NCBI GenBank assembly: GCA_002715425.1
Contig: PAYW01000010.1
Location: 6,364-12,422, forward strand
Source: Actinomycetota bacterium
Lineage (GTDB): Bacteria; Actinomycetota; Acidimicrobiia; Acidimicrobiales; UBA8592
Direction: 5' to 3'
Length of the DNA: 6,059 nucleotides
Under the pieces are notes generated by a model. That model was not told the origin of the DNA, did not search any database, and was given only the letters and a program-made list of their open reading frames with translations. Position 1 is the first letter of the stretch. Each line of letters starts with the position of its first letter. The translations under genes and the position numbers were made by a program. This document shows, piece by piece, positions 1-4,760 of the stretch.

Positions 1-321
1 TTCAAACCTCAACAAGCCGAAGCGATTTACAAGAAAGCTATATCAGCTGAACTAGGACATGACCACCAATTCGCTGGGCGGCTGCAAAAGCTTCTAGAAA
101 AGTCAGAAACCGCTGAATTAGCTCTTCAACTTGCTAACTACAATGACTGGACCCGACGAAATTTTGCACGATGGATGTTTGAAGACTATCCACGTGCTCT
201 AGCATTAACTCCTAACAGATGGAGTTCAAATATGTTCAACCTAGACGGGGCATACCAACAAAGCTCGATCAAATCGACAGGCCCTAAAGAAATACCTCAA
301 ATAGTGATTGGAACAGATTAA
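1..321 (+). CDS. Geranylgeranyl reductase-like FAD-dependent oxidoreductase, C-terminal part
   Basis: This frame is open from the first base to TAA at 319-321 and gives 106 residues of a protein that starts before the window. The visible part is the helical tail: a segment around WTRRNFARWMFEDYPRAL (residues about 56-73), followed by LTPNRW and a short loop ending in GAY. From memory this resembles the C-terminal tail of actinobacterial geranylgeranyl-reductase-family flavoproteins, which use FAD to saturate isoprenoid double bonds, for example in menaquinone side chains (MenJ) or other polyprenyl lipids. The FAD-binding GxGxxG and the catalytic regions lie outside the window, so the family is inferred from the tail alone. 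The stop overlaps the start of the PAP2 gene by one base, which fits a shared mRNA and a lipid-related role. Another FAD-dependent monooxygenase-like enzyme is the alternative. Confidence 0.55.
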   Translation, partial: FKPQQAEAIYKKAISAELGHDHQFAGRLQKLLEKSETAELALQLANYNDWTRRNFARWMFEDYPRALALTPNRWSSNMFNLDGAYQQSSIKSTGPKEIPQIVIGTD

Positions 322-866
322 TGGATGATCCAATTCTATTAAATCTTCCCCAGAAAGTTGATGACTTTGATTCTGCAGTAGATACGGGGTGGGAACTACT
401 GAGGTCTTCTGAAGGTCTAAATCGACTTTTCTATGTAGCTTCTTCCGTAGGCGATTTTAGTGTTATCTGGCATATTCTGAACCTCACTCAAAAAATCTTG
501 AACCCTAACCGAAAACGCTCAGTAATGCGGCTCGCTTTTTTAATTGGGGTAGAGTCCGTAATCGTAAATCAGGGAATAAAGCGTCTTTTCCGAAGAAGCC
601 GGCCAGAGATGGGCTCAAGTAGTCATCCCCATAAACTCCGGCAGCCTGCTACATCTAGTTTCCCTAGCGGCCATGCGAGTTCAGCTGTCCTAGCAGCATC
701 ACTGCTTTCGGAAAGTAGCTCTGCTGCGCCTCTTTACAAAGTAATCGCAGCAGTGGTAGCAACTAGCCGCCTGCACGTGAGAGCACATCATGCGTCAGAT
801 GTAATTGCTGGAGCATTGGTTGGCTGGTTCTTTTCAAAACTAGTTCGATCAATTCAGAGCCTGTAG
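321..866 (+). CDS. PAP2-family membrane phosphatase
   Basis: This 181-residue protein carries the complete PAP2 (type 2 phosphatidic acid phosphatase) signature. Motif 1, KX6RP, is K87 to P95; motif 2, PSGH, is residues 115-118; motif 3, SRX5HX3D, is S149, R150, H156 and D160. H156 is the expected nucleophile and H118 the general acid. Hydrophobic stretches at about 69-84, 119-130, 139-148 and 161-172 fit a small integral membrane enzyme with its active site at the membrane face. The family removes phosphate from lipid phosphates or pyrophosphates; for such short actinobacterial members, polyprenyl (pyro)phosphates or decaprenyl-phosphoribose intermediates are plausible substrates, but the sequence does not decide. 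The ATG at 321 shares its A with the TAA of the upstream reductase-like gene (TAATG), with only a weak GGA before it, so translation is probably coupled. Family assignment is firm; the substrate is inference. Confidence 0.92.
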   Translation: MDDPILLNLPQKVDDFDSAVDTGWELLRSSEGLNRLFYVASSVGDFSVIWHILNLTQKILNPNRKRSVMRLAFLIGVESVIVNQGIKRLFRRSRPEMGSSSHPHKLRQPATSSFPSGHASSAVLAASLLSESSSAAPLYKVIAAVVATSRLHVRAHHASDVIAGALVGWFFSKLVRSIQSL

Positions 867-901
867 TTCCTCAATGAACAGCGCAGAGAAGTTGGATGGC
901 C

Positions 902-1078
902 CTAGCTTGATACTGATACAGGATCTTCAACAGGTTCTATCTGCATAATTAGCAGACGAAGATCCAACAGTAAGTCGCTAGCTTCTACAGCTGAAACGAC
1001 CTCGCGACTTTGCAACCTCGAAAGTTCCGTGTCGATCATATTAAACGCTTCATTTATTCGTTCATTTGTATCTGTCAT
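902..1078 (-). CDS. Small acidic hypothetical protein, 58 aa
   Basis: A short minus-strand frame runs from ATG (1078-1076) to TAG (904-902). It has a Shine-Dalgarno sequence, GCGGAG, four bases before the ATG, and an in-frame TAG at 1105-1103 limits any longer start. The protein has 12 acidic residues against 4 arginines, and no lysine, cysteine, glycine, tryptophan, tyrosine or histidine. Hydrophobic residues at 8, 12, 15, 19 and 22 follow 4-3 spacing, suggesting a short coiled coil, and residues 36-47 (LLLDLRLLIMQI) form a second helix rich in leucine. No signal peptide or clear membrane segment is visible. It lies 77 bases downstream of the luciferase-like oxidoreductase on the same strand, so it may be the last gene of that operon, and it converges on the PAP2 gene. 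I do not recognise the family. A soluble two-helix adaptor-like protein is a guess from composition only. Confidence 0.6.
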   Translation of the reverse strand: MTDTNERINEAFNMIDTELSRLQSREVVSAVEASDLLLDLRLLIMQIEPVEDPVSVSS

Positions 1079-1082
1079 TTTT

Positions 1083-1088
1083 CTCCGC
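1083..1088 (-). promoter_or_regulatory. Ribosome binding site of the 58-aa ORF
   Basis: Read on the minus strand, GCGGAG is followed by AAAA and then ATG at 1078. This is the main reason for accepting the short ORF as a gene. The four-base spacing from GGAG is slightly short but workable. Confidence 0.55.
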
Positions 1089-1155
1089 CAGGATATTTTT
1101 TCCTACTTCCTTAGTATCCCACCTTTTGGGCTTCCTATGCACATTATTTATAACT

Positions 1156-2133
1156 CTATCTTGGAGCTAAGTCGTGAATCGCTTGAGAAGGGTCTATCCC
1201 CCCGAAAGGCATCACCATCAGCGCCGCTGTGTTGACACCATTCTCCAAGTACCGATCAATGTGGCTCCTGCATTCCTCAGGGGTTCCATGGACAATGAGT
1301 TCATCTACGACGCTATCTGGCATCGCTTCGAGCGAGTTTGCTCGTTCACCATGGTCCCAGAGATCCCAATGCTCTTGAAGTTGCTCAGTTCTTCCCAACC
1401 ATTCGTGGAAAGCCCTATATACAGGAACGTTAAGGTATGCGGCAATAGCGCGCTTTGCTTCCCTTCGAACTGTTTCAGTATCAGGATTTGGACATACAAA
1501 AACACGTGCGACAATTTCTTTTCCATCACCTTGGCTATGAACAATTTCTGAGACTGTCTTTACATCTTCTGCAGAAAGCCAATTGATTATCGCTCCATCT
1601 CCTTCACGTCCAGCTAGTCGGAGCATCCCCTCACGAAGGGCTGCTACGAGGATAGGGACATTTTCCTTAGGCGGTTCCATCCCTAAGCGAAATCCTTTTA
1701 TCTTAAATGTTTCATAATCCTCCGAAACTTTTTCGCCCGTTAGTGCTTGTTTGAGGAAACGAACTACATCACGGGTTTTTTTGTACGGATCCGTAAATGG
1801 AATTCCATTCCAATGTTCAACGATTACATTTGACGAGGAACCAACTCCAAATGCAAATCGACCCGGGGCTATCGCAGCCATAGTTGCTAAAGACTGAGCA
1901 AGAAGAGCAGGGCCTCGAGTGAATGCTGGGACAATTGCAGTACCCAGCCTAAGTTCAGGAGCATGGACCGCTGCAAGGGCCAACGGCAAGAAAGCATCAG
2001 CCCCGTTTGCTTCCGAAGACCAAACTTCTTTGTAACCTAAATCGACCAACTCACGTAAGCTGGGGCCTTGATCGCTTAGCGAGGTCGGCAGTGGAATCGT
2101 CATGGCGTAATTGCCGGAATCCAATTTACTCAT
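1156..2133 (-). CDS. Luciferase-like oxidoreductase, probable F420-dependent (Rv3093c-type)
   Basis: This 325-residue protein has the layout of a bacterial luciferase-like TIM-barrel monooxygenase of the actinobacterial F420-dependent type. Family-typical blocks are VWSSEANGADAF (38-48), LRLGTAIVPAFTRGP (61-75), the glycine-rich APGRFAFGVGSSS followed by VEHWNG (89-110), the PILVAALREGMLRLAGREGDG block (160-180) where the cofactor phosphate usually sits, and a terminal HGTPEECRSHIDRY segment (282-294). Length is normal. Members usually transfer hydride from reduced deazaflavin F420 to organic substrates or oxidise alcohols with F420; the substrate here cannot be read from sequence. The ATG at 2133 overlaps the end of the hydroxyacyl-CoA dehydrogenase gene by eight bases (ATGAGTAA), so the two are co-transcribed and probably coupled. 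M11 is a possible later start but has no clear Shine-Dalgarno sequence. FMN rather than F420 use remains possible. Confidence 0.88.
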   Translation of the reverse strand: MSKLDSGNYAMTIPLPTSLSDQGPSLRELVDLGYKEVWSSEANGADAFLPLALAAVHAPELRLGTAIVPAFTRGPALLAQSLATMAAIAPGRFAFGVGSSSNVIVEHWNGIPFTDPYKKTRDVVRFLKQALTGEKVSEDYETFKIKGFRLGMEPPKENVPILVAALREGMLRLAGREGDGAIINWLSAEDVKTVSEIVHSQGDGKEIVARVFVCPNPDTETVRREAKRAIAAYLNVPVYRAFHEWLGRTEQLQEHWDLWDHGERANSLEAMPDSVVDELIVHGTPEECRSHIDRYLENGVNTAALMVMPFGGIDPSQAIHDLAPR

Positions 2134-2980
2134 AAACGTAGAATCCCTGTCCAGTTTTTCTTCCTAAATGCCCGGCAGTTACCAACCTACGGAGGATAGG
2201 GGGCGGAGAATACGTCGGTTCTTTAAACTCTTCATATAGGACCTCAGCTACGAGAAGAAGAGTATCTAACCCGATAAGGTCTGAGAGTTCAAGGGGTCCT
2301 TGCGGGTGAGCACAACCAAACTTCATGCCCGCGTCTATATCTTCCTTAGAAGCTTGCCCGCGATCATACATATGCATTGCTTGGAGTAGATAGGGAACTA
2401 ACAGTCGATTAACGACAAAGCCAGCGCGATCTATAGTTGTAATAGGATGCTTTCCAAGTATGTCCCTTGTAAAGCTTTCCACAATCTTCAAAGTGTTTTC
2501 TGAAGTCACCTCTGAAGTTATTAATTCAACTAGTGGCTGAACAGTAGCAGGGTTGAAGAAATGCATCCCTAGGACTTTCTCACCCCTTGAAGTTGCTGTT
2601 GCGATCTCTCCTATAGATATTGATGAAGTGTTTGAAGCCAAGATCCCATTGGGCTGAACAATCTCGTCGAGCGTAGAAAATACTTTTGCTTTTATTTCTG
2701 GAGACTCTATGACAGCCTCAATAACAAGATCCCTATCAGCTAACTCTGAGTATTCAGTGGTAAATGAGAGTTTTGAAAGAAGATTATCCCTGTCTTCTTC
2801 AGTCATTTTTTCTCGTGCAACGGCTTTCTCAGTACTTTGCTCTAATTTTTGTTGAGCGATTTCAGCTAAAGAAGCATCAACCTCTACCACGATTGTGTCA
2901 CAGCCAGATTTAGCCGAAACTTCTGCTATCCCTGAGCCCATAGTTCCGCCGCCTACAACCCCAACTTTACTGATTGACAT
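2126..2980 (-). CDS. 3-hydroxyacyl-CoA (3-hydroxybutyryl-CoA) dehydrogenase
   Basis: This 284-residue enzyme oxidises 3-hydroxyacyl-CoA to 3-ketoacyl-CoA with NAD, or runs in reverse, in beta-oxidation or butanoate metabolism in the cytosol. The N-terminal Rossmann fold shows VGVVGGGTMGSGIA (6-19), with the NAD-binding acid near E33. The catalytic set is present: S119 in SNTSSI, H140 in MHFFNP (139-144), E152 in PLVELI, and N191 in GFVVNRLL. The S-to-H and H-to-E spacings (21 and 12) match the human and clostridial enzymes. The C-terminal dimerisation domain has the usual HPQGPLELSDLIGLD block (225-239) and the GRKTGQGFYVY end (273-283). Its size equals stand-alone Hbd/FadB2-type enzymes rather than fused multifunctional ones. 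The ATG at 2980 follows a strong GGGAGAAGGT. It is the first gene of a minus-strand operon with the luciferase-like gene. Chain-length preference cannot be told. Confidence 0.93.
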   Translation of the reverse strand: MSISKVGVVGGGTMGSGIAEVSAKSGCDTIVVEVDASLAEIAQQKLEQSTEKAVAREKMTEEDRDNLLSKLSFTTEYSELADRDLVIEAVIESPEIKAKVFSTLDEIVQPNGILASNTSSISIGEIATATSRGEKVLGMHFFNPATVQPLVELITSEVTSENTLKIVESFTRDILGKHPITTIDRAGFVVNRLLVPYLLQAMHMYDRGQASKEDIDAGMKFGCAHPQGPLELSDLIGLDTLLLVAEVLYEEFKEPTYSPPPILRRLVTAGHLGRKTGQGFYVYE

Positions 2981-2981
2981 T

Positions 2982-2991
2982 ACCTTCTCCC
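2982..2991 (-). promoter_or_regulatory. Strong ribosome binding site of the hydroxyacyl-CoA dehydrogenase gene
   Basis: The minus strand reads GGGAGAAGGT, then A, then ATG at 2980, so GGAG lies six bases from the start. The same ten bases precede the GTG of the short-chain dehydrogenase at 4761. Confidence 0.7.
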
Positions 2992-3101
2992 ATCTTTTGT
3001 TGCTTTATCGTACTAGTTAGAGTGCGGCCCTGACGAGTGCTAGATGGATTAGAGTTTACTCCCTGAGAAGGCGCTAATGCGTAAATGTCATACCCCTCAA
3101 A

Positions 3102-3107
3102 CATAAT
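3102..3107 (+). promoter_or_regulatory. Candidate -10 box for leaderless transcription of the 50-aa ORF
   Basis: CATAAT matches five of six positions of TATAAT and ends seven bases before the A of the ATG at 3114, so transcription would start at the start codon itself. No convincing -35 hexamer is seen 16-18 bases upstream. Leaderless mRNAs are common in Actinomycetota. The GAGG only one base before the ATG is too close to act as a normal Shine-Dalgarno sequence. Confidence 0.4.
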
Positions 3108-3113
3108 TGAGGC

Positions 3114-3266
3114 ATGAATCAACAACTACATCTCGTATATTCACAACCAAAAAATTGGGAGTTAACCGATTTAGACAAAGAACGAGCCAAGCGTGGAATA
3201 GCTGCTTGTCGGAAAGCGCTTGACCAAACTCAACCTTTTCTATGGGATAATAATACCGCTGCTTAG
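3114..3266 (+). CDS. Small hypothetical protein, 50 aa
   Basis: A plus-strand frame runs from ATG 3114 to TAG 3264-3266; an in-frame TGA six bases upstream (3108) fixes the start. The product has an N-terminal QQLHL piece, W15, and a charged helix from about 19 to 38 (DLDKERAKRGIAACRKALDQ), ending with a short PFLW segment. From memory the pattern of a tryptophan, an LD/DL pair, an arginine- and glycine-containing centre and an AxxxAL end recurs in unnamed small actinobacterial proteins written roughly WxLDxxTRxxGxxGxAxAxxAL; this is recollection and was not searched. It stands alone between two minus-strand units: 133 bases separate it from the divergent dehydrogenase start and 16 bases from the converging SCP2 stop. 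A leaderless start is suggested by CATAAT at 3102-3107. The opposite strand also has an open frame here, but it lacks a ribosome binding site. Function unknown. Confidence 0.55.
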   Translation: MNQQLHLVYSQPKNWELTDLDKERAKRGIAACRKALDQTQPFLWDNNTAA

Positions 3267-3282
3267 TGGTTGTCATAAACAA

Positions 3283-3663
3283 CTAGCTGGACTCTAGATC
3301 CTCCCACAACTTCCTGTACTCAAGGGAATGTCTCCAGTCATGTAAATCAACTAGGAATTTTTTATAATCTCCTTCGATTTTAAGATCACCTCGCATGAAT
3401 GCTTCTTCGACGCTAATTCTGCCAAAAAGGATTTCTCTGACATCGTCATACTTCGCAGTAAATCGGCATTCTGGGTTATCCATTTTTCCTTTCGAAGCCT
3501 CGGATACTATCCCATCTTTCCAAAGTATGTAATATCGTATTTTCCCCTCTGGAGTTCCCGAAATTTCGAACTGGCAAGAAACTGATGCCCCCTGAATCCT
3601 TGGCAACTTACTTCCAAAGTTCTGCAATGCCTCAACCCACTCGTCAGATAGAAAGTCAGCCAT
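3283..3663 (-). CDS. SCP2 sterol-binding-domain protein
   Basis: The product is 126 residues if translation starts at ATG 3663. It begins MADFLSDEWVEAL, and a single SCP2-like lipid-binding domain fills the chain: a beta-sheet part around VSCQFEISG and IRYYILWKDG (28-52), then the typical block from about 64 to 106 with CRFTAKYDDVREILFGR and EEAFMRGDLKIEGDY. Such domains hold sterols, fatty acids or acyl-CoA in a hydrophobic tunnel; in bacteria they also occur fused to or beside enzymes acting on lipids. A longer reading from 3699 adds MRVLENPRKAKR in front, but the family normally starts at about MADFLSDEW. The later ATG also gives an eight-base overlap (ATGGCTGA) with mca, so 3663 is chosen. 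It is probably translated together with mca. The ligand is unknown. Confidence 0.85.
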   Translation of the reverse strand: MADFLSDEWVEALQNFGSKLPRIQGASVSCQFEISGTPEGKIRYYILWKDGIVSEASKGKMDNPECRFTAKYDDVREILFGRISVEEAFMRGDLKIEGDYKKFLVDLHDWRHSLEYRKLWEDLESS

Positions 3664-4537
3664 TCTTTTCGCTTTCCTCGGGTTCTCTAATACCCGCAAA
3701 CAGGTCGCTCTCTTCAGTAATTTCTCCTACACGGCTAAATGCAAGTACATAATCGTCCCAAGGGTAAGCCTCAGCTGCGGCGCCTGAGGGAAGTCCGAAC
3801 CAAAATGTTGACTCGGGGTCAACCTGTGTCGCGTGGGCTAAGAGGGCATCATTTCGTATTTGCCCATACTTCGATACGTTAATCTTTGTTGTAATTCTGT
3901 GATCCTGAGAAGGTCGTTTAAACCAATCCTCATTGAAAGGCGATTCAAGACCCAAATCAAGAAAAACTTTATGCAAAGCTTCGATTCTCTTCCGGCTCCA
4001 AGTCGTGTAGTAAAGCTTTAAAGGCTGCCATGGGTCCCCTGCTTTCGGAAACAGGTTGGGATCACCGGCTGCTTCCCAAGCTGGAATACTTATGTCGAAA
4101 ACTCTCAGGTGATCGGGGTGCCGATAGCCCTGTTGATCGTCGGGATAAGTAACGATGACATGAGGCCGCTCGGTTCTAATTATCCTTACTAAACGTTCAA
4201 CGGCTTCATCTAAGGGAGCCATAGCGAAACAGTCCGGGTGATCATTTGCTTCAGAGTCTTCCATTCCGGAATCTCTGTAGCCTAGATAGTGGACAGTGTC
4301 ATACCCAATGATCTTTGCGGCCTTATCTAATTCTTCTTTACGTATTGAAGCGATGTTCGATCGGACCTCTGGACGATCCATAGCTGGATTTAAGATATCT
4401 CCTTCTTCGCCTCCAGTGCAGCAAACTAGGGTTGTTCCAACTCCTAGATCTGCATAAAGCGCTACAGTTCCTGCACCTTTCGATGATTCATCATCCGGAT
4501 GGGCGTGAATTGTTAGTAAGCGAAGTTCTTTTGACAC
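3656..4537 (-). CDS. mca: Mycothiol S-conjugate amidase
   Basis: This 293-residue protein belongs to the LmbE/GlcNAc-PI deacetylase fold. Mca cleaves mycothiol S-conjugates of electrophiles and drugs in the cytosol, giving a mercapturic acid for export and glucosaminyl-inositol for mycothiol resynthesis. The zinc site is visible: H13 and D16 in AHPDDES (12-18), with D15 as general base, and H143 in RHPDH (139-143). The SSKGA segment carries K20, matching the lysine described for mycothiol recognition in mycobacterial Mca and absent from the related deacetylase MshB. The long C-terminal part with HATQVDPESTFWFGLP (235-250), PWDDYVLA (259-266) and ETDLFAG-like ESDLFAG (276-282) is also Mca-like. 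The start is GTG 4537. No Shine-Dalgarno sequence at a normal distance is seen, but TATCTT six bases upstream suggests a leaderless mRNA. It overlaps the SCP2 gene by eight bases. This gene is the best taxonomic marker in the window. Confidence 0.94.
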   Translation of the reverse strand: MSKELRLLTIHAHPDDESSKGAGTVALYADLGVGTTLVCCTGGEEGDILNPAMDRPEVRSNIASIRKEELDKAAKIIGYDTVHYLGYRDSGMEDSEANDHPDCFAMAPLDEAVERLVRIIRTERPHVIVTYPDDQQGYRHPDHLRVFDISIPAWEAAGDPNLFPKAGDPWQPLKLYYTTWSRKRIEALHKVFLDLGLESPFNEDWFKRPSQDHRITTKINVSKYGQIRNDALLAHATQVDPESTFWFGLPSGAAAEAYPWDDYVLAFSRVGEITEESDLFAGIREPEESEKNG

Positions 4538-4543
4538 CCTGTC

Positions 4544-4549
4544 AAGATA
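4544..4549 (-). promoter_or_regulatory. Candidate -10 box of mca (leaderless)
   Basis: On the minus strand TATCTT fits the actinobacterial TANNNT pattern and is separated by six bases (GACAGG) from the GTG at 4537, which would put the first transcribed base on the start codon. No clear -35 box is seen; the nearest candidate, AGGACT at 4572-4567, is weak. Confidence 0.4.
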
Positions 4550-4652
4550 GCCGTTCTAGCTCCTGAAGTCCTACCTTAATTTCTAATACTTCTCGGCATT
4601 TTATTTGAAGTTGTTTCTTAGGCGATATCTATTTTGACTGGGTTTTCATTAC

Positions 4653-4670
4653 AACTAGCAAAGCCTAGTT
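4653..4670. promoter_or_regulatory. Inverted repeat AACTAG-N6-CTAGTT, possible operator
   Basis: A perfect six-base inverted repeat with a six-base centre lies in the 223-base control region between the divergent mca and SDR genes. It overlaps a possible plus-strand promoter whose TTGACT is at 4634-4639. The stem has only two G/C pairs of six, and the T-run after it (4669-4673) is short, so a dimeric repressor site is a better reading than a terminator. TetR- or GntR-type regulators often govern SDR genes, but no regulator gene is in the window. Confidence 0.4.
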
Positions 4671-4705
4671 TTTCTTCATTTACGTCTCAGGGCTAAGATC
4701 GTGTT

Positions 4706-4732
4706 TTGAGTATAGAGATAGGCGACTATCGT
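4706..4732 (+). promoter_or_regulatory. Candidate promoter of the SDR gene
   Basis: TTGAGT (4706-4711) and TATCGT (4727-4732) are separated by 15 bases, slightly short for a standard promoter. The resulting start near 4739 would leave a leader of about 22 bases containing the Shine-Dalgarno sequence before GTG 4761. The upstream TTGACT at 4634-4639 with TAGCAA at 4656-4661 is an alternative. Confidence 0.3.
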
Positions 4733-4750
4733 TTTGGGATCTTCAACAGA

Positions 4751-4760
4751 GGGAGAAGGT
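4751..4760 (+). promoter_or_regulatory. Ribosome binding site deciding the SDR start
   Basis: GGGAGAAGGT immediately precedes GTG 4761, with GGAG five bases from it. It is identical to the ten bases before the hydroxyacyl-CoA dehydrogenase start. It argues for GTG 4761 over the earlier in-frame TTG at 4734, which would place this motif inside the coding region. Confidence 0.65.

Noticed and set aside
1174..1551. Open plus-strand frame of 125 codons
   Set aside because: It lies fully antisense to the luciferase-like gene, is rich in cysteine, histidine and arginine, and shows no motif or start signal.
3007..3012. TACGAT on the minus strand as a -10 box for the hydroxyacyl-CoA dehydrogenase operon
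   Set aside because: It fits TANNNT but no -35 partner is found at 16-18 bases, so the promoter of this operon is left unassigned.
3017..3055. Direct repeats TTAGAGT (3017, 3049) and GAGTGC (3020, 3035) upstream of the hydroxyacyl-CoA dehydrogenase
   Set aside because: The units are short and irregularly spaced, with no symmetry, so chance is as likely as a regulator site.
3097..3282. Open minus-strand frame of 61 codons between the SCP2 stop and the dehydrogenase
   Set aside because: It begins with TTG without a ribosome binding site, has an unlikely composition, and lies opposite the better-supported 50-aa plus-strand ORF.
3269..3283. Hairpin GTTGT-CATAA-ACAAC between the 50-aa ORF and the SCP2 stop
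   Set aside because: A five-base stem with only two G/C pairs and no T-run is too weak to call a terminator, although its place between convergent genes is suggestive.
4737..4749. 13-base match GGATCTTCAACAG shared with 921-933
   Set aside because: One match of this length is near chance expectation in 6 kb, and the two copies lie in unrelated contexts.
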